Of a DNA stretch of 64,000 nucleotides, positions 18,306-25,759 are shown piece by piece. The stretch spans positions 1 to 64,000 of the forward strand of contig MWEG01000023.1 of the NCBI GenBank assembly GCA_002070945.1. The letters are read 5' to 3'. Numbering within the stretch: the first letter of the stretch is position 1; each line of letters opens with the position of its first letter. The notes beneath the pieces are model-generated. The model was not told the DNA's origin. It did no database searches and worked only from the letters and a program-made list of their open reading frames with translations. The stretch comes from Lentisphaerae bacterium ADurb.Bin082 (GTDB lineage Bacteria > Verrucomicrobiota > Lentisphaeria > Oligosphaerales > Oligosphaeraceae). The translations under genes were made by a program, and so were the position numbers.

Positions 18306-18959
18306 CTACGGCGTTTTTTCGCTGTTCTTGAGGATGGCCTCGACGCGCTGGCGTCCGCTGGCTAAGCGTTCGGCTAAATCTGCTTGCGGTGCAGCCGGTG
18401 TTTTGTCGTCGGTTTTAGCGCCGATGCCGCTGCTGGCCTCGGCATCAAGCTGCTTTGCCAATTCTTCCAGGCTGGGGATATGGTCGTTAAGCGCTTCGCC
18501 AGCGCCGGCCATTTCCTTTTCGTAGAGCTTATTCCATTCGCGGTCAGCGTCGCTCTGCTCAGATAGAAGCTCGGCGCTATCGTCAAAGGCGTCAGCGATC
18601 TTTTCCGGATCGATGGCCATGATCTTATTGACGGCGGCTAGCGCGGCGGCGAAGTCAGCGTCGCTGCCAGCAGCGCGGAGCTTCTCGACATGCTGCTCAA
18701 ACACCCAGCGCTTTTGTTCCAGGCGCACCATGATCACCTGGGTGGCGCGGTAGCCGATAAGCGCACGATTGGCCGCTGCCTGACGCCCTTCGGCCAGAGC
18801 CTGGCGGGCATCTGCCCACTGCGCACTGGCCTTCTTGTCCAGGGTAGCAATGCGCTCCTTCACGTCATCAATGGCATTTTCCGCCTGCCGAAAAGCGCGG
18901 CGGCGGTCACGGCGCTCTTCGCGCTCACGTTCCTGCTTGGACTTGAAAAACATACCCAT
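18306..18959 (-). CDS. ESCRT-III/Snf7-like coiled-coil protein
   Basis: A 217-residue, highly charged, all-helical protein. Residues 8-100 form a basic helical hairpin (RRAFRQAENAIDDVKERI, then QALAEGRQAAANRALIGYR, then LEQKRWVFEQHVEKLR). Residues 101-150 hold a shorter helix with DPEKIADAFDDSAE, then an acidic segment. This order (basic hairpin, then acidic helices) and the spacing match Snf7/ESCRT-III and PspA relatives. Near the C-terminus, DLAERLASGR (194-203) resembles a MIM1 motif, with Leu195, Arg198, Leu199 and Arg203 in register but no Leu at the next conserved position. AGGAGG abuts the first ATG (18965), so the ATG at 18959, six bases after it, is preferred. It is the last gene of the operon, 21 bp after a Vps4-like ATPase gene, the natural partner of ESCRT-III. 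The family call is by pattern and context, not by search. Confidence 0.72.
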   Translation of the reverse strand: MGMFFKSKQEREREERRDRRRAFRQAENAIDDVKERIATLDKKASAQWADARQALAEGRQAAANRALIGYRATQVIMVRLEQKRWVFEQHVEKLRAAGSDADFAAALAAVNKIMAIDPEKIADAFDDSAELLSEQSDADREWNKLYEKEMAGAGEALNDHIPSLEELAKQLDAEASSGIGAKTDDKTPAAPQADLAERLASGRQRVEAILKNSEKTP

Positions 18960-18980
18960 GCTCATCCTCCTGTAGTAGGT

Positions 18981-20084
18981 TCAATTCGCGAAGCGGGCGG
19001 CCAGAAATTGCTCATACTGGCGCATGAGCTCTGGCGTGGCCGAGGCCGTGATAGCGGGAACGACCGCTTCGAGGTCGGCGGCAGACAGATTCGGCGGAGC
19101 GCCGCTGTCCAGGCAGCGGCGAAGAGCATTGCGCTTGGCTGCGTCAACCAGCCCGACTAAATCGCTGCCAGTGTAGCCGTCAAGACGTTCAGCCCAGGCG
19201 TCAAGGTCAATATCCGTCGCGCCAGGCAAATCGCGCAGCTGTCCGGCAAGGATAGCCCGACGGGCAGCGACATCAGGCGCACCGACGTAGATTTTCCGAT
19301 CAAAACGACCGGTGCGGAAAACCGCGTCGTCGATATCCCACGGACGATTAGTCGCCCCCAGCAGGAGAAGGACATTATCGCTTTGGACAAAGCCGCCGAC
19401 TTCGGCCAGGAACTGGGTCACAATGCGGTTGTCAACCGCCGAGGCCCGTCCTCGCTTGGGGAAAATAGCCTCGATTTCGTCCAGGAAAAGGACAGCTATC
19501 GGATTCGCTCGCGCGGTCTGGATCAGTGAGCGGAGGCGCTGTTCTGATTCGCCATGCCACTTGGATCTGATTTCGGCTCCGGTGGCATAGTAGAATGGCG
19601 CGGCGATCTCTCCGGCAATGGCGCGTGCGATCATAGTCTTGCCATTGCCTGGCGGGCCAAAGAAAAGCACGCCGCCGCCAGGCCGTACTCCCAGCGCCCG
19701 GGCGTGTTCCTTGGCAGCGAGCGGCGCGATGATCATATCGCGGATAGCCTGCTTAGCGTCATCCATGCCAGCGATGTGGGCAAAGCGCACGCCTGAGTCC
19801 GGCATAGGCGTCCATCCGCCAACACTGCTTTCGGTCGAATCAGCCGAGGCCGCAGGCTTAGCGACTGCGGCTGGTTGCGACTGCATCTCCTCGGCAGCGT
19901 CCAGCCAGGCTTCGGCTTCTTCCACATAGCGCTGCGCGACTTGCCCTTGGCATTGCTTGGCCAAGTTCAGGGCTGCTTCGGCAGCCAAGGCGGCGTGCCT
20001 GGCAGCAGTCGGCCAATCACCGGCTTGGCGCGCCTGGGCGCAACGTTCGCCATGCTCACGCAGTTGGTCATTGAGAAATGCCAT
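18981..20084 (-). CDS. Vps4-like AAA ATPase with N-terminal MIT-like domain
   Basis: A 367-residue protein. Residues 1-67 form three helices with the spacing of an MIT domain (HGERCAQARQAGDWPTAARH, then QRYVEEAEAWLDAAEEM). One AAA module follows: Walker A GPPGNGKT (143-150), pore loop SKWHGESE with Trp176 as in Vps4 and katanin, Walker B VLFLDEIEAI (198-207), sensor GATNRPWDID, and FRTGRFDRKIYV in the second region of homology. The C-terminal LSAADLEAVVPAI and ELMRQYEQF match the closing helix of meiotic-clade AAA proteins. Known relatives unfold or disassemble ESCRT-III polymers. The ATG at 20084, with AGGGAG before it, overlaps the upstream gene by 17 bp; an upstream in-frame start at 20165 is rejected. 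It lies between two coiled-coil genes, consistent with remodelling their products. Confidence 0.88.
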   Translation of the reverse strand: MAFLNDQLREHGERCAQARQAGDWPTAARHAALAAEAALNLAKQCQGQVAQRYVEEAEAWLDAAEEMQSQPAAVAKPAASADSTESSVGGWTPMPDSGVRFAHIAGMDDAKQAIRDMIIAPLAAKEHARALGVRPGGGVLFFGPPGNGKTMIARAIAGEIAAPFYYATGAEIRSKWHGESEQRLRSLIQTARANPIAVLFLDEIEAIFPKRGRASAVDNRIVTQFLAEVGGFVQSDNVLLLLGATNRPWDIDDAVFRTGRFDRKIYVGAPDVAARRAILAGQLRDLPGATDIDLDAWAERLDGYTGSDLVGLVDAAKRNALRRCLDSGAPPNLSAADLEAVVPAITASATPELMRQYEQFLAARFAN

Positions 20085-21096
20085 CGGGTTCTTCTCCCTG
20101 TTGACGCTGCTGGGCTGTGCCGTCAGTCGCTGGCGGCGCTGGCGGCGCTGGCAGGTCAAAGTCACTCTCTGCGAGCGGCGGCAGTGGCGCTTGGCTCTCT
20201 TCCGCCTGGGCGGCTGGTTCGGCGGCGGCTACTGTCGGCTCGCTTGTTGGCAATGCGAACTCATCAAGCTGCTGGAGAAGCGTTGCCGGATCGCTGTCCT
20301 GGTCACGTCGTTTCCCGGCTCGTTCCAGGTCGCGGATAGCGTCTTCGCGGCCTTCGGCTTCGTCAGCGGCTTCGTCAATGTCATCGGTCACCACATCCAC
20401 CAGCTTCTCATCGACTGCGGCCATGCCGTACAAGGTCATTTCCTGGAGCCGATTGCGCACGGTATGGACGTGGCGTTCATTGTCCAGGAGGATGCGGTAT
20501 TGGCGTTCGAGGCCGCGGTACTGGGCCAGTTGTGCGGTCAATTCCGCCTGGAGAATGCGTTGGCGGGCAGGCGGGGCTGAAGCCAGCTCCTGCTTGCCAG
20601 CGGCGATGCGATTGTAGAGCGCCTCCAGCTCCGCAGCGGTTCGTTCACGCTTGGGGACCAATGCCTCCAGGCTGGCGTCCAGGGTAGCGATCATGGCCTC
20701 TGGGGAATGGTCCTGGCGAAGCCGACCAGCCAAGGCGACGGCTCGGCGGCCCAGCTTGGACACCGCGTCAACCGTCCACTGCATGACGCGCACCGCCTTG
20801 TCGCGGGTCAGCTTGCCGGCTGCTGCGGCGGCGGTAGCAACCCGTCCGGGCTTTGCGGCTGCTGCGGCCTGGTCATCCGTGCTGGCGGGCGGCTCGACCA
20901 GCTGGACTTTCTCAGCAACTGGCGCCGACTCCTCTGGCACGTCGCGCTGCTGGCCGCCATGCGCCGAGCAGCGTTGATTGCCGTGGCGCCAGCACAACAT
21001 GCAAAAAGGCGCTTCACAGCCTGACGCATCTTGACAACGCCCAGCCACCGCATAGCGGTTGGGCAAGGCTTTTCTACATATACAGCAATATTCCAT
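20068..21096 (-). CDS. Zinc-finger coiled-coil protein, possible second ESCRT-III-like subunit
   Basis: A 342-residue protein. An N-terminal zinc finger uses Cys4/Cys7, Cys21/Cys27, Cys32/Cys35 and Cys43/His46, with the signature CxxCWR...RCSxH. The same finger ends the HTH protein at the head of the operon. After an Ala/Pro linker, residues 85-265 are helical: a basic hairpin (SKLGRRAVALAGRLRQ, then AELEALYNRIAAGKQEL), then LQEMTLYGMAAVDEKLVDVV and an acidic DDIDEAADEAEGRE. That basic-to-acidic order again suggests an ESCRT-III/PspA-type filament protein, less clearly than for the 18306-18959 product. The C-terminal ~80 residues are Pro/Glu-rich and disordered. AAGGCGGA precedes the ATG. The stop overlaps the start of the AAA ATPase, suggesting translational coupling. 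Confidence 0.68.
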   Translation of the reverse strand: MEYCCICRKALPNRYAVAGRCQDASGCEAPFCMLCWRHGNQRCSAHGGQQRDVPEESAPVAEKVQLVEPPASTDDQAAAAAKPGRVATAAAAAGKLTRDKAVRVMQWTVDAVSKLGRRAVALAGRLRQDHSPEAMIATLDASLEALVPKRERTAAELEALYNRIAAGKQELASAPPARQRILQAELTAQLAQYRGLERQYRILLDNERHVHTVRNRLQEMTLYGMAAVDEKLVDVVTDDIDEAADEAEGREDAIRDLERAGKRRDQDSDPATLLQQLDEFALPTSEPTVAAAEPAAQAEESQAPLPPLAESDFDLPAPPAPPATDGTAQQRQQGEEPDGISQ

Positions 21097-21156
21097 AAAA
21101 AAGTCCGCCTTGTTTCGTTAATCACTCGCCGGGGAAAGCCATTTTCCCTACGCTGG

Positions 21157-22092
21157 CTACAGTTCAATGTCTTGCAGCAGGTCAATGCGCTGGGCAAAGT
21201 TGATTTGCGCTGCCGAGGGGGCTCGTCGGAGTTTCGGCTTGCCCTCATCGTCCAATATCGGCTTGCCCTTCTCATCTGTAACGACCTGTGTCGTCACATT
21301 GACGGCATTCAGGATTGCCACCACTTTGCCATCGGCGTTGAACACCGGGCTGCCGCTGGCGCCGCCGACAGCCGCCAGGTTGTGGCGAACCAGCTGGTTC
21401 TTGGCAAAGCCGCTGTCCTTGAGCGCAAAGTCGCTCACCGCCGTCACAATGCCTGATTGCATAGTCGCAATCGGCTCGTCAACATTGACATTGCTGCCGA
21501 ACAGATTTTCCGAGGGAAAGCCCAGGTAGGCAATCCGGTAGCCTGATGCCAGCCGGTTCAGCTCTGCCGTTGAGGCGACGGGAAAGACCGCTGGCGCCTT
21601 GCCGTCAATGCGCAACAGGCCGACATCGTAGCCGAGCGGGTCGTCGCCATAGCGCGGATGAATTCCGGCGCCGACTACGTCAAAGCGCAGGTTTGGCTTG
21701 CGGTTCACCCGGATTTGCACCTGGCCGCCGGCCTTGATGATTTGCGCGACGGCGGCGACCACGTGGGCATTGGTGGCGTAGAGATCGTCAGCGACAGCCC
21801 AGGCTGTTCCCGAGGTGCCCTTGCCGTCAGGCAGAGCCGCGACTACATAGGCGACGGCGGCGGCGCGGTCCTCTGCCACCCGTGCCAGGCGTTCGTCAGC
21901 GTCGCCGCCGGCCTGGCGCTTCAAGTATATGTATCCCAAGACGACAGCCACGGCCAGCAGGATGAACACGGCCAGGGACAGCGCTACCCGGCGTCCTTTT
22001 CGGCTCGGTGGCGGCGCAGCGGTCGGCCGTTCCAAGCCCAGGCGCGCTGCCTGGCGTTCATCGCGGCTCCGCAATTCATCTATCCTTGACAT
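21157..22092 (-). CDS. Membrane-anchored trypsin-like serine protease (S1/HtrA fold)
   Basis: A 311-residue protein with a basic N-terminus, one membrane segment at about 36-57 and an extracytoplasmic protease domain. The catalytic triad is visible: His110 in TNAHVV, Asp156 in YDVGLLRID and Ser246 in GGASGSPVF. There is no PDZ domain, so it is a minimal S1-type enzyme rather than a full HtrA. The insertion VTDEKGKPILDDEGKPKLRR near the C-terminus is unusual. AAGGAGGGG precedes the ATG at 22092. It is 15 bp downstream of the CsgG-like gene and 60 bp upstream of the zinc-finger coiled-coil gene, so it is firmly inside the operon. A role in processing the neighbouring secreted proteins or acting as a membrane-stress protease is inference. 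Confidence 0.87.
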   Translation of the reverse strand: MSRIDELRSRDERQAARLGLERPTAAPPPSRKGRRVALSLAVFILLAVAVVLGYIYLKRQAGGDADERLARVAEDRAAAVAYVVAALPDGKGTSGTAWAVADDLYATNAHVVAAVAQIIKAGGQVQIRVNRKPNLRFDVVGAGIHPRYGDDPLGYDVGLLRIDGKAPAVFPVASTAELNRLASGYRIAYLGFPSENLFGSNVNVDEPIATMQSGIVTAVSDFALKDSGFAKNQLVRHNLAAVGGASGSPVFNADGKVVAILNAVNVTTQVVTDEKGKPILDDEGKPKLRRAPSAAQINFAQRIDLLQDIEL

Positions 22093-22107
22093 AGTTCCCC
22101 TCCTTGC

Positions 22108-23208
22108 TTAACGAGGCCGGCTGACAGCGCGGAAAAACATGCGGAAAACCGCAAGCACGACCAGCAGCGCCACGACGCCGCCCACGACCAGCGCTATCTC
22201 GCGTGGATGGCTAAGGAACCACCGCACCAGCGCAGGCTTGAGTTCACCATCATCTTCAGGCCGCAGTTCAATGCTGGCAGGGAAGGTGCCACCCCAGACA
22301 ATGTCTCCCTTTGCCGTCTGAATGCGCAGCTCCACTTCGGCATGATACCGGTAGGTGTTTCCCCAGAAAGTATCTTCTTTGACTAGGGAGCTGGACAGGT
22401 CTCGGACTGCGCCGTAAAGCAGCGCGTCAGCCCGGCTGGGTTCAGCCCGGAGCAGGTCGACGGCTTCAGCCAGCGTGGCGACGGAGAGGTCGCGCGGGGA
22501 AAGCTTTGCAAGGTTGGAGAACATGCCCGTGGCCAGGCCGGTCGCATAGCGGTCCACATCGCCGGCCAGCGGCACAATAGCCACGCTGCTCAAGCCGCTA
22601 GTCTTGGCCGAGGCGGCCAGCGACTGGCTGGCATCAGCGAAACTCTGGTGCAGGAGTTCGCGGCTGGTCTCGTCCAAGTCAACGATGCCCTTGACGCCGG
22701 GGTCCAGGTAAACTCTGCTGGCAAAGCAGCCGCCCCAGAGGTGGCGCTTGGTTTCTAGCGAGCTGAGGTGCAGCTCGATTTCGACATACACTCGGCGCTG
22801 GCTGACGTCATACTGGCGGACCCAGCCATAGAGCAGCAGCTGTGCCGCTTGCAGCCGGCCAAAGCGGGTGACGGTCGCCTCGTCTAACATGTCCTCCTTG
22901 CGTTCGTCCCATTCGATCTCCTTCATGATTTCCTCGAAAAACGGATCGTCCTTAGCTTCGACGCAGGCCAGATCAGCAGCGGAAATAGCGCTTTTGAGTA
23001 CGCCTGCCAGGACGCCGTCGACGTCCCGGCCCAGCGGCAGCAGGGCGATAGTCTTGGCGCCGGCGACGTCAGCCAAATCCAGGGAAGCTACGGCCTGGCC
23101 AGCAGCGTTGCGGAGCGCATCCCGCCCGTGGGTGTCAGTAACTTGAGACTGCACAGCAGACGCGGCAGCGAACAAAAGGGCAAGTCCTACGACAAGGTGC
23201 TTTTTCAT
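22108..23208 (-). CDS. Secreted CsgG/LpoB-like protein with duplicated domain and C-terminal membrane anchor
   Basis: A 366-residue protein with a signal peptide (MKKHLVVGLALLFAAASAVQS) and a C-terminal membrane segment at about 335-358 (EIALVVGGVVALLVVLAVF) followed by Arg residues, so the body should face the periplasm. Two successive alpha/beta halves have similar motifs: KTIALLPLGRDVDGV...LLYGWVRQYDVSQRRVYVEIELHL...LWGGCF, then SSVAIVPLAGDVDRY...LLYGAVRDL...YHAEVELRIQ...VWGGTF. This is the pattern of CsgG/LpoB/TolB-N-like domains. LpoB-type proteins activate periplasmic enzymes, but no specific partner can be named. The ATG at 23208 is preceded by AAAGGA and fits the signal peptide better than the upstream start at 23256. 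It is 15 bp upstream of the protease gene. Confidence 0.72.
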   Translation of the reverse strand: MKKHLVVGLALLFAAASAVQSQVTDTHGRDALRNAAGQAVASLDLADVAGAKTIALLPLGRDVDGVLAGVLKSAISAADLACVEAKDDPFFEEIMKEIEWDERKEDMLDEATVTRFGRLQAAQLLLYGWVRQYDVSQRRVYVEIELHLSSLETKRHLWGGCFASRVYLDPGVKGIVDLDETSRELLHQSFADASQSLAASAKTSGLSSVAIVPLAGDVDRYATGLATGMFSNLAKLSPRDLSVATLAEAVDLLRAEPSRADALLYGAVRDLSSSLVKEDTFWGNTYRYHAEVELRIQTAKGDIVWGGTFPASIELRPEDDGELKPALVRWFLSHPREIALVVGGVVALLVVLAVFRMFFRAVSRPR

Positions 23209-23234
23209 GATAGTGTCCTTTCTGTTTTCCGACC

Positions 23235-24056
23235 TTAGCGAAGAGGATAGCCGCAAGCCTTAGCCACCGCGTTGGCAAGCCCCTCGGGCATTTTCTCGGG
23301 ATAATAGACAACCCGGAACCGATAAATCCGCGGCTGGGGGTCATTGCTGAGCAGACGGCAATAGATCACCCCGGGAATTGACTGAGTCCTGTTAATGAAA
23401 TCGTTGACTTTATCCTGGTCCCGCCCCTTGAAAATCTTGAAGAAGCTCAAGGCCAGGGTCAGTTCGCTGGCGGCAATGCCCATGTATTCAGGCTTGATTG
23501 CGGAACCCACCCATGCTTCGAGCGGCTCGACGAGTTTTCCCCGCAAGTTTCTCAATGCCTCCGCCTGGCCTAGCTTGCGCTCTCCCTTGGCGGCAAAGGA
23601 GTTTCCCGTCAGCAGCTTGCCGTCCACGCAGCGACGCAGCTCGGCGTCGGCGGTGCCCTTGTAGAGATAATAGTTGCCGGCACGGTCAAACAGCTCGGGT
23701 TCGAAGGCGACCGCAAGCAGCAGATCAGGCGCTTCGCCGGGGATGAAGGTGAAGCCGGAAGTAGCCAGGCGGCCGCGCAAAGACTGGTCAAACCTGGTGT
23801 CGACTAGATTCAGTTCGTCAGTGACCTTGAGGCTGATGTTCAATTGGCCGACGGCTTCCCACATTTCCGGCGACATCGGGTCAACGGTTGCCAGCTGGAC
23901 TTCCGACCGGCTCCCGCCGCCGTAGGACTGCGGCTGCGGCGGGCCAGGCAAATACGGGGGCGGCTGCGGATTGCTGACAGTGCTGCAGCCGGTCACGGAC
24001 AGCGCCAGACCGACGCCTAAGGCGAGAGCTGGCAAAAAGCGGATGAGGTTCTTCAT
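23235..24056 (-). CDS. Lipoprotein of unknown family
   Basis: A 273-residue protein with a classical lipoprotein signal (MKNLIRFLPALALGVGLALS) and lipobox SVTGC, then a Pro/Gln/Gly-rich linker (about 26-50). The mature domain is mixed alpha/beta, with VTDELNLVDTRFDQSL and EAPDLLLAVAFEPELF, and a C-terminal half containing GVIYCRLLS and RVVYYPEKMPEGLANAVA. I do not recognise a named family. AAGGAGC precedes the ATG at 24056. It lies between the FHA gene and the CsgG-like gene with short gaps (65 and 26 bp), so it is probably an outer-membrane or periplasm-facing component of the same system. Confidence 0.75.
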   Translation of the reverse strand: MKNLIRFLPALALGVGLALSVTGCSTVSNPQPPPYLPGPPQPQSYGGGSRSEVQLATVDPMSPEMWEAVGQLNISLKVTDELNLVDTRFDQSLRGRLATSGFTFIPGEAPDLLLAVAFEPELFDRAGNYYLYKGTADAELRRCVDGKLLTGNSFAAKGERKLGQAEALRNLRGKLVEPLEAWVGSAIKPEYMGIAASELTLALSFFKIFKGRDQDKVNDFINRTQSIPGVIYCRLLSNDPQPRIYRFRVVYYPEKMPEGLANAVAKACGYPLR

Positions 24057-24121
24057 GGTGGTCGTGCTCCTTGGTTCTGATGTTGACAATGCTTTCAAAT
24101 GGCAATGCAATAACTCTATCA

Positions 24122-25735
24122 TCAAAGTCCGATTTGTTTAAAAGCCTCGACGTGGCAAGTTCCGCCAGGCAAGGCAATGCTTGCGCCGGGATAGAGCCAG
24201 CCTGATTTTTCCTCCATTCGCCAGGCTAAGCCCTCTGGGAAGCGCCAGACCGAGAGATTTGGCCAGCCTGGGCGGCAGGAGGACAATTCCAAGTGGCACC
24301 AGACTAGGGCATAGTCCTCGTTGACGTCATCCATGCGCCGGAGCAAAAGGCCGCAGGCTTCGCGGCGGCTGCAAAGGCCCTGCGGGCAGAAACGATGGTC
24401 AGGCAACGGCACGCAGCAGCGGAAAATTTGAGCCGTCAATTCGAGGACGGCCTTTTGGGCAGCGACATCGGCGCCGACGCCGAGGCGATAGTCTTGGTCT
24501 GGCTGCAAGCTGGCCTTGGCCTGATTCAGGAAAACGCCGTTTTGCAAGGTGCCATTGGCGCTGTGGTCATGGAAAGACACGGCGCCGCTGTAGTCGCGGC
24601 TAAGCGTCGCATGATAGCCGCTGATTTGCAGCGACGTCTGGCGCACAGTGACTCCAGCAGAGTCATAGCAGCGCAGGACGATGTCATTGTCCCGGTTGCG
24701 GCCGAGCTTCGCTGTTTCTGCGGCAAGCAGGTGCAGGCAGCGCTGGCCGAGCCGGAGGGTCAGCGGCGTTGCTCGCGCTTCCGCAGGTGCCGGCGGCAGT
24801 CCGCTCGGCGGCCCGAAACAGCCGATTTTCCACAAGTCAACGCGCTTCCATTGCGGCGGGCACTTGGCGACATAGTCGATCAGCTCGCGTGGCGACATCC
24901 CCCTGGCGCCCTCCAGGAACTTCCCGATGTTGATGTCGCCAGCATGGCCCTGCTGAATATTGAGGACGACATTGCGCAAATCGCTGGCATCGGCGTCAAC
25001 AGGGTAAACCGTGTGTTCGCTGACGCCTTCATAGCGCCTGCCGTCAAAGATGATTTCCCACCGCATCACGCGCTGGCCAGCGCTGCCGACTGGGATGCGC
25101 CAGTCTATGGCGATTTCGCGCCAGCGACCGCCCTCAAGCCCATGCAGCCGGCGCTTGAAATGCAGCCGGCCTGTGGATTCCGGCCCGTCGCCGCCCCAGC
25201 CAGCCTGGATTTCAAGCTGATTGGAACCGCCCTTAGGCAGATAGAGCCTCGCCCGCAACGTGATATGCAAGTCTTCCAGAAACGCCCGGGCTGTGTCAAC
25301 CTCAAGCAACAGCTCGTCGTGGACGGGCGCAGTCGACGCAGACGATGATGGCGCCGAGACCTGCCCCCTAGCCGGCGGCGTGTCCTGGCGCTTGCCGCTG
25401 ATGATGTTCTCGACATCCTCCAGCCGCTGCTGCCACTTCCGCCAAAACGTGGGGGGCGCATCGACCTGGGGATGAGACGAAACCGGAGGGACAGGCGCCG
25501 AAGACGGCGGAATTTCCGGCCAAGAAGATGCTGGCGTGGACATGGGCGGCAAAACAGCAGCGCTTGGCGCAGCCGCGGCCGAGGGACGCGGCAGGGGCGG
25601 GTCGCTGGGCGCGGCTGCTGGCTTAGCCGCGTCCGGCAAGGGCTTGGTGCATTCCTCGCAGAACCGGTCGTTGACCGCAACCGGCCATCCGCAATGTGGG
25701 CAGACTAGCCCTGGTTGTTTTGCTGAATCTGACAT
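24122..25735 (-). CDS. Zinc-ribbon and FHA-domain protein
   Basis: A 537-residue cytoplasmic protein. The N-terminal zinc ribbon uses Cys12/15 and Cys26/29. A Pro/Ala/Ser linker of about 70 residues follows, then a beta-rich central domain (about 145-260; ARAFLEDLHITLRARLYLPK, GRLHFKRRLHGL). A forkhead-associated domain at about 335-405 shows LGRNRDNDIVL, SGYHATLSRD and HDHSANGTLQNGVFL, the residues that bind phosphothreonine in known FHA domains (Arg in GR, Ser-Gly-His, Asn-Gly). A Cys-rich C-terminal region contains RFCPQGLCSRREACG. FHA domains normally read Ser/Thr kinase output, and a kinase with the same type of zinc ribbon is encoded at 14393-17911. It lies 24 bp downstream of the SPFH gene. 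Confidence 0.85.
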   Translation of the reverse strand: MSDSAKQPGLVCPHCGWPVAVNDRFCEECTKPLPDAAKPAAAPSDPPLPRPSAAAAPSAAVLPPMSTPASSWPEIPPSSAPVPPVSSHPQVDAPPTFWRKWQQRLEDVENIISGKRQDTPPARGQVSAPSSSASTAPVHDELLLEVDTARAFLEDLHITLRARLYLPKGGSNQLEIQAGWGGDGPESTGRLHFKRRLHGLEGGRWREIAIDWRIPVGSAGQRVMRWEIIFDGRRYEGVSEHTVYPVDADASDLRNVVLNIQQGHAGDINIGKFLEGARGMSPRELIDYVAKCPPQWKRVDLWKIGCFGPPSGLPPAPAEARATPLTLRLGQRCLHLLAAETAKLGRNRDNDIVLRCYDSAGVTVRQTSLQISGYHATLSRDYSGAVSFHDHSANGTLQNGVFLNQAKASLQPDQDYRLGVGADVAAQKAVLELTAQIFRCCVPLPDHRFCPQGLCSRREACGLLLRRMDDVNEDYALVWCHLELSSCRPGWPNLSVWRFPEGLAWRMEEKSGWLYPGASIALPGGTCHVEAFKQIGL

Positions 25736-25759
25736 TATACAGCCCTGGACACTTCTGGA

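Noticed and set aside
20085-20165. Upstream start of the AAA ATPase
   Set aside because: It would add an Arg/Gln-rich segment translated from the upstream gene's tail; the ATG at 20084 has AGGGAG before it and starts the MIT-like helix.
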